Source: Mycolicibacter hiberniae
Lineage (GTDB): Bacteria > Actinomycetota > Actinomycetes > Mycobacteriales > Mycobacteriaceae
DNA length: 64,000 bases
Direction: 5' to 3'
Assembly: GCF_010729485.1 (NCBI RefSeq)
Contig: NZ_AP022609.1
Span: 2,480,001-2,544,000, forward strand
In this document: one piece after another, positions 45,182 to 53,630 of the stretch
How the letters are laid out: each line of letters begins with the position of its first letter
How positions within the stretch are numbered: position 1 is the stretch's first letter
The notes under the pieces: generated by a model
Databases searched by the model: none
Told to the model about the DNA's origin: nothing
Seen by the model: only the letters and a program-made list of their open reading frames with translations
Made by a program: the position numbers and the translations under genes

Positions 45182-45409
45182 TTGATTCGCTTGCTCTTGC
45201 GGCCAATCCGCGCTGAGTTCATCGGGCATGAGCAGCCTGAGCCGGGCCGACCACGCGATGACCACTGGGCGGGAAGGCGAGATCCACTGCTTGCTCGAAC
45301 CGAATAGTCTGCCGCGAGGGCGGCACCTCCCGGCTTCCGGCCGCGACGACGGCACCACCGCAGCGGGCGCCTGACATCGAATCTGATTTCGCATGAAAGG
45401 AACTCAGCT
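45182..45409. other. Leader and promoter region of the ADH operon
   Basis: 228 bp with no gene. It contains the motif CCACTGGGCGGGAA (45262-45275) and a -10-like TAGTCT (45305-45310); transcription would start near 45317, leaving a 93-nt leader before the GTG at 45410. Confidence 0.45.
45262..45310 (+). promoter_or_regulatory. Predicted ADH-operon promoter with island motif
   Basis: CCACTGGGCGG at 45262-45272, centre 45267, keeps the right half CGG and the CACTG part of the island motif. TAGTCT is placed so that the centre would be at -50 from a start near 45317. The gene has its own ribosome site (AAAGGA), so it is not leaderless. Confidence 0.4.
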
Positions 45410-46528
45410 GTGAGTCCACGCCAACACACGGGTCGCATCGCCCGGTTCGACGAGCCCGGAAAGCCGTTCGAGATCGACACGGTCCCGTTGCCCGAAGTCG
45501 GCCCAGGCCAGATCCTGATCAAAGTGACCCGGGCCAACATCTGCGGTTCCGACGTGCACGCCTGGCACGGAACTTTCGCCACCCGCGGCCTGGGCGGGCA
45601 GCTTCCCACGGTTCTCGGCCACGAAATGGTCGGATCGGTGGCCGAACTCGGCGAGGGCGTCACCGCTGATTCCAACGGCAGGCAGCTCAGTGTCGGCACG
45701 CGAGTGGTCTTCCCGTACTTCTTCTGCTGCCACACCTGCCGCAACTGTCTGGCCGGGCGCCGCAACGCCTGCCTGAACCTGAAGATGGCGATGCTGGGCC
45801 GCGCCGACGAACCGCCGTACTTCGTCGGCGGCTATGGCGACTACTTTCTGCTACCGGCCGGCGCGGTGGTCTACACCGTCCCGGACTCCGTCTCCGACGA
45901 GATCGCGGCCGGCGCCAACTGCGCTCTGTCGCAGGTGATGTACGGGCTGGAACGGGTTGATCAGCAACTGGGCGAGTACGTGGTCATCCAGGGCGCGGGC
46001 GCGCTCGGCCTGTATGCCGTCGCAGTGGCCAAGGCCCGCGGCGCCGCCAAGGTGATCGCCATCGACGGCATCCCGGAGCGACTCGAACTGGCCACGGCGT
46101 TCGGCGCGGACTTCGTCATCGACATCACCGAAGTCACCACTGAGAAGGAACGCGCCAAGCTCGTCCGCAAGCTGACCGACGGGCAGGGCGCCGACGTCGT
46201 GGTCGAAGTGGTCGGTCATCCCTCGGCGATCGACGAGGGCCTCAAGCTGCTCGGCCAGTTCGGCCGTTATGTCGAGATCGGCAACATCAACATCGGCAAG
46301 TCTTTCCAGTTCGATCCGTCTCGTTTCGTCTTCGCCAACAAGACCATGGTCGGGGTCTCGCTCTACGATCCGGCCGTGCTTTCCCGGGCCCTGGACTTCC
46401 TGGCGGAGCATCAGCACAGGCTGCCCTTCGAACGGCTCGCCGCCGCCTGCTATTCGCTCGACGACATCAACGAAGCCTTCGCCGCCGCCGAAGGCAAACG
46501 CGATGTCCGCGCCAGCATCGTCCCGTAG
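45410..46528 (+). CDS. Zinc-dependent alcohol dehydrogenase
   Basis: 372 residues from GTG 45410. Catalytic zinc ligands in NICGSDVHAW and LGHEMVG; structural zinc cysteines in FFCCHTCRNCLAGRRNAC; NAD motif GAGALGLYAVAVAKARGA. It belongs to the medium-chain dehydrogenases. The ALDH gene follows 25 bp later, so the pair may convert an alcohol through an aldehyde to an acid, for FadD activation and beta-oxidation. Confidence 0.9.
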   Translation: MSPRQHTGRIARFDEPGKPFEIDTVPLPEVGPGQILIKVTRANICGSDVHAWHGTFATRGLGGQLPTVLGHEMVGSVAELGEGVTADSNGRQLSVGTRVVFPYFFCCHTCRNCLAGRRNACLNLKMAMLGRADEPPYFVGGYGDYFLLPAGAVVYTVPDSVSDEIAAGANCALSQVMYGLERVDQQLGEYVVIQGAGALGLYAVAVAKARGAAKVIAIDGIPERLELATAFGADFVIDITEVTTEKERAKLVRKLTDGQGADVVVEVVGHPSAIDEGLKLLGQFGRYVEIGNINIGKSFQFDPSRFVFANKTMVGVSLYDPAVLSRALDFLAEHQHRLPFERLAAACYSLDDINEAFAAAEGKRDVRASIVP

Positions 46529-46553
46529 AAACGCAGATGAGCGGAGAGCAACC

Positions 46554-47978
46554 ATGAGCAACGACCACGACTACACGCGCACCAAACTCTTCATCGACGG
46601 GCAATGGGTGGACCCCCAGGGCACGGGCACCGTCGAGGTGATCGACCCGGCGACGGAGAAGGTGTGCGGCCATGTCCCCAGCGGTACCGAAGCCGACGTC
46701 GACGCCGCGGTCACCGCGGCACGCGCCGCGTTCGATCCGCTGATCAGCGTCACCGAACGGCGCGAGCGTCTCGATGCGGTGATCACCGCAATGGAACGGC
46801 GGCTGCCCGACATCGCCGAAACGATCACGCGCGAAATGGGCGCCCCGATCCGCATCGCACAGGGCGTACAGACGCAGGTGCCCCTTGCCGTCGCTCGCGG
46901 ATTCGCCGAGGCCCTGGCCACGTTCGAGTTCGAGGAGAGGATCGGCAATTCACTGGTGGTGCGGGAACCCTACGGTGTGGTCGCGGCGATCACCCCGTGG
47001 AACTACCCGCTGTATCAAGTGGTCGCCAAAGTCCTGCCCGCCATCGCAGCCGGTTGCACTGTCGTGCTCAAACCCAGCAACGAGGCTCCCCTGTCGGTAT
47101 TCGAGTTCGTCGACGCGATCGCGGATGCGGGTCTGCCTCCGGGGGTGGTGAACCTGGTGTCGGGACCCGGCCGGATCATCGGCGAGCGGATGTCGAGCCA
47201 TCCCGATGTGGACTTCGTCTCGTTCACCGGATCCACCGCGGTGGGAAGCCGAGTCGGGGAACTGGCCGGCAAGTCCATCAAGAAGGTGGCGCTGGAGCTC
47301 GGCGGCAAATCGGCCAATGTGATTCTCGACGGCGCCGACTTAGCCACCGCGGTCAAGGTCGGCGTCGGAAATGCCTTCCTCAACGGTGGCCAGACCTGCA
47401 TGGCCTGGACCCGGATGCTGGTGCCGCTGTCCCGATACAGTGAAGCCTTGGAGCTGGTGGAGGCTGCGGTTTCGAAGTACTCCGTCGGGGACCCGTGGGA
47501 TCCGGGCACCCGGCTCGGTCCATCGGCGTCGGAAGCCCAGTATCAATCGGTGCTCGGCTTCATCGAGCGGGCGCCGCAGGATGGCGCCCGCCTCCTGACC
47601 GGGGGCGGCCACAAGCTGCCCGATGTGGGCTACTACATCGCCCCCACCGTCTTCGCCGACGTCCACCCGGACTCCGAACTGGGCCAGGAGGAGGTGTTCG
47701 GGCCGGTGCTGGCTGTCATTCCGTTCCGCGACACCGACGAGGCGCTGAGCATCGCCAACGGCACGCCCTACGGCCTGTCCGGTGCTGTCTGGGCGGCCGA
47801 CGACGACACCGCGATCGCCTTTGCCCGCCAGGTAGAGTCCGGTCAGATCGATGTCAACGGCGGCAAATACAACCCCGCGGCACCCTTCGGCGGCTACAAG
47901 AAATCCGGGATCGGACGGGAGCTGGGACGTATCGGATTCGAAGAGTACCTGCAGATCAAGTCATTGCAGCTGCCCTGA
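46554..47978 (+). CDS. Aldehyde dehydrogenase
   Basis: 474 residues from ATG 46554. Motifs ITPWNYPLYQV, FTGSTAVGSRV, catalytic Glu in LELGGKSANV, catalytic Cys in NGGQTCMAWTR, and EEVFGPVLAV. Oxidises an aldehyde with NAD(P). It lies in an operon with the ADH and the enoyl-CoA hydratase genes; the substrate is likely a side-chain aldehyde of the same pathway. Confidence 0.92.
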   Translation: MSNDHDYTRTKLFIDGQWVDPQGTGTVEVIDPATEKVCGHVPSGTEADVDAAVTAARAAFDPLISVTERRERLDAVITAMERRLPDIAETITREMGAPIRIAQGVQTQVPLAVARGFAEALATFEFEERIGNSLVVREPYGVVAAITPWNYPLYQVVAKVLPAIAAGCTVVLKPSNEAPLSVFEFVDAIADAGLPPGVVNLVSGPGRIIGERMSSHPDVDFVSFTGSTAVGSRVGELAGKSIKKVALELGGKSANVILDGADLATAVKVGVGNAFLNGGQTCMAWTRMLVPLSRYSEALELVEAAVSKYSVGDPWDPGTRLGPSASEAQYQSVLGFIERAPQDGARLLTGGGHKLPDVGYYIAPTVFADVHPDSELGQEEVFGPVLAVIPFRDTDEALSIANGTPYGLSGAVWAADDDTAIAFARQVESGQIDVNGGKYNPAAPFGGYKKSGIGRELGRIGFEEYLQIKSLQLP

Positions 47979-48037
47979 TCGGCACTGCCCACACGGCGAC
48001 GATCCCGCTCCGCCGCCAGAATCGAGGTATTCCCATC

Positions 48038-48823
48038 ATGAGCACAACTACCGGTCCGCTGGCCATCGCGTCCGAAGGCGCCGTGCAGGTGTGGACCATC
48101 AACCTGCCGCACCTGGGCAATGCCATCACCGACCAGGACTTCATCACCGCTTTCGAGGGCGCAGTCGATGCCGCCAATTCCGACACCGGCGTGCGGGCGG
48201 TGATCCTCACCGGTGCAGGAAAGATCTTCTCAGCCGGCGGCAACGTCAAAGACATGGCCAACCGTGAGGGCATGTTCGGGTTGGAAGCGATCGAGCAGCG
48301 TTATGCCTACGTCGACGGCATACAGCGCCTACCGCGAGCGCTGGCGCGTCTCGAGGTTCCGATCATCGCGGCGGTCAACGGCGCGGCGGTCGGCGCCGGC
48401 TGTGATCTGGCCACGATGTGCGATATCAGGATTGCCTCCGAACGTGCCTCCTTCGCCGAGAGTTTCGTACAGATCGGGCTTGTCCCCGGCGACGGCGGCA
48501 CCTGGTTTCTGCAACGGGCTATCGGCTACGAGCGGGCCGCCGAGATGACCCTGACCGGCGACCGCATCGATGCGACCACCGCGCACGCTTGGGGGCTGGT
48601 CAGCCGAGTGGTTGCCCATGAAGATCTCATGAGCGCAGCGATGGAGCTCGCGGAGCGGATCGTCAAGAATCCCCCGCATGCCCTGCGGATGGCCAAGCGG
48701 CTGCTGCAGGAATCACGAACCGGTCTGCTGGAGTCCACGCTGGCCATGGCCGCAGCGATGCAGCCCCTGGCGCACCGCGACGCCGAGCATGAGCGGCGCA
48801 TCGCGCAGTGGCGGAGCGTCTGA
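48038..48823 (+). CDS. Enoyl-CoA hydratase/isomerase
   Basis: 261 residues from ATG 48038. Crotonase fold: oxyanion-hole strands KIFSAGGNVKDM and NGAAVGAGCDLATMCD, then IGLVPGDGGTWFLQRAIG, where an Asp replaces the usual second Glu near the active site. It hydrates or isomerises an enoyl-CoA. The stop overlaps the ATG of the following acyl-CoA dehydrogenase. Confidence 0.9.
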   Translation: MSTTTGPLAIASEGAVQVWTINLPHLGNAITDQDFITAFEGAVDAANSDTGVRAVILTGAGKIFSAGGNVKDMANREGMFGLEAIEQRYAYVDGIQRLPRALARLEVPIIAAVNGAAVGAGCDLATMCDIRIASERASFAESFVQIGLVPGDGGTWFLQRAIGYERAAEMTLTGDRIDATTAHAWGLVSRVVAHEDLMSAAMELAERIVKNPPHALRMAKRLLQESRTGLLESTLAMAAAMQPLAHRDAEHERRIAQWRSV

Positions 48824-49974
48824 TGGCCCTGTCCCGCCTGGTCCCCGCGGCGACCGCGGAGTCGGCGGACACCGCTGCACTGCGAGCCGAAGTCCGGGCA
48901 TTTGTCGCCGAACAGCTCTGCGCGGGCAGTTTCACCCCGTCGGTGGATGCCTGGCTGTGCGGTTGGGACGAAGACTTCACCTTGGCGCTGGCCGCCCGGG
49001 GCTGGTTGGGCATGACTGTGCCGAAAGAATATGGCGGACATGGGCGTTCCTTCCTGGAGCGATTCGTCGTCACCGAGGAGCTGCTGGCGGCCGGCGCGCC
49101 GGTGGCGGCGCACTGGATCGCCGATCGCCAGATCGTCCCCGCACTGCTGAGGTACGGCACCGAAGCACAGAAGCGCGAGTTCCTGCCGAAGATCACGGCC
49201 GGTGAGTGCTTCTTCGGTATCGGCATGAGCGAGCCGGACTCCGGTTCGGATCTCGCCAGCGTGCGGACCCGTGCGGTTGCGACCGACGGCGGTTGGAGCT
49301 TGGCCGGCACAAAGGTCTGGACGTCGGGAGCACACCGTGCCCACGCGTTCATCGTGCTCGCTCGCACCGCGCCGGTCGATCCCGCTCACCGGCACGCCGG
49401 ACTCAGCCAGTTCATCGTGCGGTTCACCGACCCCGGCGTCGAAGTACGGCCCATCATCTCGATGAACGGCGGCCACCACTTCAACGAAGTCATCCTCGAT
49501 GACGCATTCGTACCCGACACCATGGTGTTCGGTGCTATCGGCGATGGGTGGCACCAGGTCACGTCCGAACTCGCCTTCGAGCGAAGCGGGCCCGAGCGAC
49601 TGCTCTCCACCTTCCCGCTGCTGGCCGCTTCCGCGGAGAGTATGGCCGGCCAGGCGATCGGCCGCGATGCCGATCTGGGTCGTCTGGTGGCCAGGGTCGC
49701 GGGGCTGCACCGGATGTCCACCGCTGTGGCCGGTGCCCTGGAACGGCGTGAGCCCGCCGACGTCGCGGCCGCTGTGGTCAAGGTGCTCGGCACGACTACC
49801 GAAGGCGACATCGCCGATTTCGCCGACCTGTACGCCGGCGACGACTCGACCATCGGATCCCGGTACCGCGAGCTGCTCGGGTCCGCGGTGGATCAACGCC
49901 CCGGCTTCACGCTGCGTGGCGGCACGAACGAGGTACTGCGCGGCGTGATCGCGCGCGGATTGGGACTGCGATGA
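48823..49974 (+). CDS. Acyl-CoA dehydrogenase, alpha-type subunit (FadE family)
   Basis: 383 residues from ATG 48823. The nucleotide-binding middle domain is seen (FFGIGMSEPDSGSDLASVRT, AGTKVWTSGAHRAHAF), and the C-terminus ends RGGTNEVLRGVIARGLGLR. It lacks the R-x-Q-F-G FAD-contact motif, but the next protein has it. This split resembles the alpha2-beta2 steroid acyl-CoA dehydrogenases (FadE28/29-type). It overlaps the next gene by 4 bp. Confidence 0.9.
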   Translation: MALSRLVPAATAESADTAALRAEVRAFVAEQLCAGSFTPSVDAWLCGWDEDFTLALAARGWLGMTVPKEYGGHGRSFLERFVVTEELLAAGAPVAAHWIADRQIVPALLRYGTEAQKREFLPKITAGECFFGIGMSEPDSGSDLASVRTRAVATDGGWSLAGTKVWTSGAHRAHAFIVLARTAPVDPAHRHAGLSQFIVRFTDPGVEVRPIISMNGGHHFNEVILDDAFVPDTMVFGAIGDGWHQVTSELAFERSGPERLLSTFPLLAASAESMAGQAIGRDADLGRLVARVAGLHRMSTAVAGALERREPADVAAAVVKVLGTTTEGDIADFADLYAGDDSTIGSRYRELLGSAVDQRPGFTLRGGTNEVLRGVIARGLGLR

Positions 49975-51008
49975 CCAACACTCAAGCCACGGACGCCACC
50001 GTCGACCTCGAGCTGGTCAAGATGATCGATGCCGTGCTGGCGGAACACCGAGCAACCCGGCCTCGCAGCGCACCGATCACTCGCGACATCGAATTATGGT
50101 CGCGCCTGGATCAATTGGGACTGGTCCGACTGTCGGGTTCGGAACGGTCCGGCGGAAGCGGTGCAGGCTGGCACGAAGCGGCCGAGCTGATCAGCGCGGC
50201 GGTCCGCCACGGCGTACGAGCTCCGTTGGCCGAACATGACGTGTTGGCCTGCTGGCTGCTCGAAGCCGTCGGCGCACCGGTCGACGAGGTCGCACGCACC
50301 GTCTGCATCCTCGACGTGGCCGGCACCGCAACGGCGGTGCCGTGGGCCTCGACGGCTGACCGGATCGTGGTCGTCTGGCCGGACGGAGCGGACTACCTGA
50401 TGGCTGACGTGGATCGCACGGACCTGCGAATCACGCCGGGCGCCAACCTTATCGGAGAGCCCCGCGACACCGTCACCGCCGATATCGCTGCGCTGAGCGG
50501 GAGGGCGGTCTCCGCGGAACTGGTCACGCAGCTGCGGCGCAAATGTGCGTTGGTGCGAGCGATCCAGGTCTGCGCCGCATTGGACAGCATCCTCGAGTTG
50601 TCCGTCGAATTCGCAGCGGCACGAAATCAATTCGGCCGGCCGCTGTCGAAGTTCCAGGCGATCCAGCATCTGATCTCCGATATAGCCGCCGAAGCAGCAC
50701 TCGCGCGCGCGGCCACCGAAGCTGCCCTGGCAGCGGCTGTCGCCAGCGACTGGTCGGCATCCAGCTTGGGATTCCTCGTCGCCGTGGCGCGCTCCTGCGC
50801 GGGACACGCCACCTCAGTCGCAGTCCGAAACGGACATCAGATCTTCGGCGCCATCGGTTCCACCGTCGAACATCGACTGCACGAGTACACCCGTGCCGCA
50901 CTGGCCTGGCGTTCGGAGTACGGATCCGTCCGGCACTGGGACGAGGAGGTCACGCGTGCCGCACTGGTCGCCGGGGCGTCCGGTCTGTGGAGCCTGATAG
51001 CCGACTGA
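49971..51008 (+). CDS. Acyl-CoA dehydrogenase, beta-type subunit (FadE family)
   Basis: 345 residues, shorter than typical FadE proteins (about 380-400). The N-terminal half is poorly conserved (no MSEPDSGSD motif), whereas the C-terminal half has the FAD-contact motif ARNQFGRPLSKFQAIQHLIS. Together with the preceding gene it likely forms a heterotetramer in which each subunit gives part of the FAD site. Confidence 0.88.
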   Translation: MTNTQATDATVDLELVKMIDAVLAEHRATRPRSAPITRDIELWSRLDQLGLVRLSGSERSGGSGAGWHEAAELISAAVRHGVRAPLAEHDVLACWLLEAVGAPVDEVARTVCILDVAGTATAVPWASTADRIVVVWPDGADYLMADVDRTDLRITPGANLIGEPRDTVTADIAALSGRAVSAELVTQLRRKCALVRAIQVCAALDSILELSVEFAAARNQFGRPLSKFQAIQHLISDIAAEAALARAATEAALAAAVASDWSASSLGFLVAVARSCAGHATSVAVRNGHQIFGAIGSTVEHRLHEYTRAALAWRSEYGSVRHWDEEVTRAALVAGASGLWSLIAD

Positions 51009-51017
51009 CCCGATGTT

Positions 51018-51028
51018 CCACTGATCGG
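51018..51028 (+). promoter_or_regulatory. Isolated island-motif match before the SnoaL-like gene
   Basis: CCACTGATCGG resembles CCACTGACCGG before the KstD gene at 56.4 kb, and both are preceded by GTT. No good -10 was found at the expected distance (around 51063). It may be a weak or non-functional site. Confidence 0.3.
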
Positions 51029-51118
51029 TTACCTCCGTGCCATCGGCCCCGGATTCCCGGTTGACTCCCAAGAGACCACCTTCGGGTTCCGCACGATCGA
51101 CACCGGGAGACGACTTTC

Positions 51119-51625
51119 GTGAGTACTGACGCTGCTATCTCGCTGGCCGAGCTGCAAAGCTTTATCGGCCGGTTCTGGTACCACTACGATCAGGCCGACT
51201 ACGCGCAGATGGGTGCAGCGTTCGCCAGCGATGCCGTCTACCTCAGCCGCAGCGACTCCGGGTCCTGCCCGTTCGAAGAATCGCTCGCCGCGGAGCTGAG
51301 CACCGCAGCGGAGATCGTTCCCTGGCTGACCGAGCACCGTCAGGCCAGCCCGTACCCGCTGCGGCATCACACCACCAACCTGCACATCACCGGCACGGAC
51401 GGCGACATCACTTCAGCCCGGTTCTACATCTTCGTCAATCAGGTGACGAACTTCGTGCCGTTCGCCGTGTCCAGCGGTGTCGCCGAGATCGAGGTGCGCC
51501 GCACGGGCAGCGGCTCCGGTGAGCTCGAGTTCACCAAGATGTCGGTCATCCTCGACGTGACCAACTCCGAACCCCTTGCCGGCGCCGGGCTGCAAGGAGC
51601 CGCGGATACGTCGGCGAACAGCTGA
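51119..51625 (+). CDS. SnoaL/NTF2-like protein
   Basis: 168 residues from GTG 51119. Cone-shaped NTF2-like fold suggested by IGRFWYHYDQADYAQMGAAF then ASDAVYLSRSDSG and the C-terminal beta strands. This family includes delta5-3-ketosteroid isomerases as well as hydratases and hydroxylases. In a steroid cluster an isomerase or hydratase role is attractive but unproven. The SDR gene follows 3 bp later. Confidence 0.75.
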   Translation: MSTDAAISLAELQSFIGRFWYHYDQADYAQMGAAFASDAVYLSRSDSGSCPFEESLAAELSTAAEIVPWLTEHRQASPYPLRHHTTNLHITGTDGDITSARFYIFVNQVTNFVPFAVSSGVAEIEVRRTGSGSGELEFTKMSVILDVTNSEPLAGAGLQGAADTSANS

Positions 51626-51628
51626 CCG

Positions 51629-52519
51629 GTGCGTACCACTGAGACAAGCCCAGCCGAGATCTTCGGCGGTGGTGTCGCCGTCATCACCGGGGCCGGCGCC
51701 GGTATCGGCGCCGGCCTGGCCCGTCACGCTCACCGCCTGGGGATGTCGGTGGTCCTGGCCGATGTCGACGGCGCTGCCATTGCGGCGATGCGCGACGAAA
51801 TCGTCGCCGACGGCGGTGCGGCAGTCGACGTGGTCTGCGACGTCCGCGACCCCGAGGCGGTGGCCGCCCTGGCGGAGCGCACCCAGCGCGAGGTCGGACC
51901 GGTACGGCTGCTGGTCAACAATGCCGGCGTGGAGCAGTTCGGGTATCTGTGGGATACGCCGGTAGCCAACTGGAACCGCGTGATGGACATCAACGTCAGC
52001 GGTGTATTCCACGGCGTCCGAGCTTTTCTGCCCAAGATGATCGCCGCCGGCGAACCGGCATGGATCTGGAACCTGTCGTCGATCGGGGGCGTGGCAGCCG
52101 TTCCCCTGCAGACCCCCTACATCGTCAGCAAACACGCAGTCCTGGCTCTGACCGAGTGTCTGCGCCTGGAGGTCCAGTTGGCCGGTCATGACGACCACAT
52201 CCATGTCCAGGCGGTGCTGCCCGGTGCGGTGAAGTCCAACATCTTCGAGGCGGCGGGCGGCGCCGACGCCGACCTCGACGGCGCGGACGTCGATGCCGCC
52301 GACTCACAACGCGACGCGATGTTGGCGATCAAAGCGGGGGCGATGGATCCTCTCGAAGCCGCCGAAGTGATTTTCGAGCAGTCCGCTCAAGGCGCGTTCT
52401 ATGTGTTGACGCAGCCCGAGTATGTGCGATCGGCGATGGCCGAGCGGGCCGAAGCGCTGCGCACCCTGGTACCGCCGTCGTTGCGGGACAAACGCCGTTT
52501 CGATCCCGCCAAACACTAG
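51629..52519 (+). CDS. SDR oxidoreductase
   Basis: 296 residues from GTG 51629. Cofactor motif ITGAGAGIGAGLARHAHRLG, NNAGVEQFGY, LSSIGGVA, catalytic Tyr-x3-Lys in PYIVSKHAVLALTE. The C-terminal region (QPEYVRSAMAERAEALRTLV) is longer than usual. It sits in the ADH operon and likely oxidises a 3-hydroxyacyl-CoA or a steroid alcohol. Confidence 0.9.
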   Translation: MRTTETSPAEIFGGGVAVITGAGAGIGAGLARHAHRLGMSVVLADVDGAAIAAMRDEIVADGGAAVDVVCDVRDPEAVAALAERTQREVGPVRLLVNNAGVEQFGYLWDTPVANWNRVMDINVSGVFHGVRAFLPKMIAAGEPAWIWNLSSIGGVAAVPLQTPYIVSKHAVLALTECLRLEVQLAGHDDHIHVQAVLPGAVKSNIFEAAGGADADLDGADVDAADSQRDAMLAIKAGAMDPLEAAEVIFEQSAQGAFYVLTQPEYVRSAMAERAEALRTLVPPSLRDKRRFDPAKH

Positions 52520-52529
52520 GAGCCCAGCC

Positions 52530-53486
52530 GTGAACGGGCCGCACATCCCCGCGTTAGACCCCGACGCCGCCGCCAGGGTTGCGTCATTCGGCGCGTCGAC
52601 GCCGATTCGAGAACGCGGCCTCGACGTGGTGCGCGCAGCCCTGGAATCCGCGCCATTGCCGCCCGATATGGCGGAGATGGCCGACATCATCGACGCCGAG
52701 GCCGCCGGGCCGGGCGGCGCGATTGCGCTGCGGATCTACCGTCCGCACTCCGGCGAGCAGCGCTCGCCGGTGATCGTTCACCTCCATGGCGGCGGACTGG
52801 TCATGGGCTCCAATCGGTCATTCGAGCCGATGGCCCGGGCGATGGCAGCCGCGAGCGGTGCGGTGGTGGTCGCCGTCGACTACCGACTGGCACCGGAGAA
52901 TCCCCCGCCTGCACAGTTCGAAGACGCGATGGCAGCGATCGAGTGGACCGCTGCCCATGCGGCCGATCTGCAGCTCGAGCCACGCAGACTTGTCGTCTCC
53001 GGCGACAGCGCCGGCGGCGGTGTGGCCGCGGCGGTCGCCGTGGCGGTCCGGGACCACGGCGGCCCCCCGATCTTCGCCCAGCTGCTGATGTACCCGGGGG
53101 TGGACCGCGACATGGCCGCAAACTCGGTTCTTCGCCTTGCGGATGCCCCGATGCTGACCCACGACGACATCGTCTACCTACACGAACTCGCCGACCTCGG
53201 AGCGGGATCCCCGCACGACGTCCGCCGCGTCCCGGCCTACGCCACCGACCTGCGCGGCCTGCCCCAGGCCATCGTCGTCACCGCGGAGCTCGACCCGATC
53301 ACCGACTGGGGTGAGCGCTATGCCGGCCGCCTGCGCGATGCGGGGGTACAGACCACGATCACCCGCTATCCGGGGATCTACCACGGCTTTCTGATGCGGC
53401 CGGAGGCGACCGCACGAGGGCGGTTGGCGATGGCAGAGATAGGCGCGCTGTTGCGCGCCAAGTTCGCACACCCCATGCCGTTCTAG
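52530..53486 (+). CDS. HSL-family alpha/beta hydrolase (esterase) 2
   Basis: 318 residues from GTG 52530 with AGGAG upstream. HGGG-type motif HLHGGGLVMG, nucleophile elbow SGDSAGGGVAAAV, acid region ELDPITDWG and catalytic His in YPGIYHGFLM. It is the second HSL-type esterase of the island and could hydrolyse an acetate ester or lactone from a Baeyer-Villiger step. Confidence 0.9.
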   Translation: MNGPHIPALDPDAAARVASFGASTPIRERGLDVVRAALESAPLPPDMAEMADIIDAEAAGPGGAIALRIYRPHSGEQRSPVIVHLHGGGLVMGSNRSFEPMARAMAAASGAVVVAVDYRLAPENPPPAQFEDAMAAIEWTAAHAADLQLEPRRLVVSGDSAGGGVAAAVAVAVRDHGGPPIFAQLLMYPGVDRDMAANSVLRLADAPMLTHDDIVYLHELADLGAGSPHDVRRVPAYATDLRGLPQAIVVTAELDPITDWGERYAGRLRDAGVQTTITRYPGIYHGFLMRPEATARGRLAMAEIGALLRAKFAHPMPF

Positions 53487-53522
53487 GCGGGTGCGCTGCA
53501 CGGCCCGCGGCCGACTGTCGTC

Positions 53523-53572
53523 CCGATGATTGGACACCAGGGGTTCGGGATAGCGGTGGCGCAGCACACAAT
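53523..53572 (+). promoter_or_regulatory. Predicted promoter with variant island motif
   Basis: CCGATGATTGG at 53523-53533 keeps the left half of the dyad exactly and has TGG at the right. CACAAT at 53567-53572 is the same -10 word as at kshB; the dyad centre would be at about -51 from a start near 53579. Confidence 0.4.
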
Positions 53573-53630
53573 CGAGACCAGCAACGGGCGTGTGGTTCAG
53601 CGCCGGAACTACAGAAAAGGAGTCCCTGTG

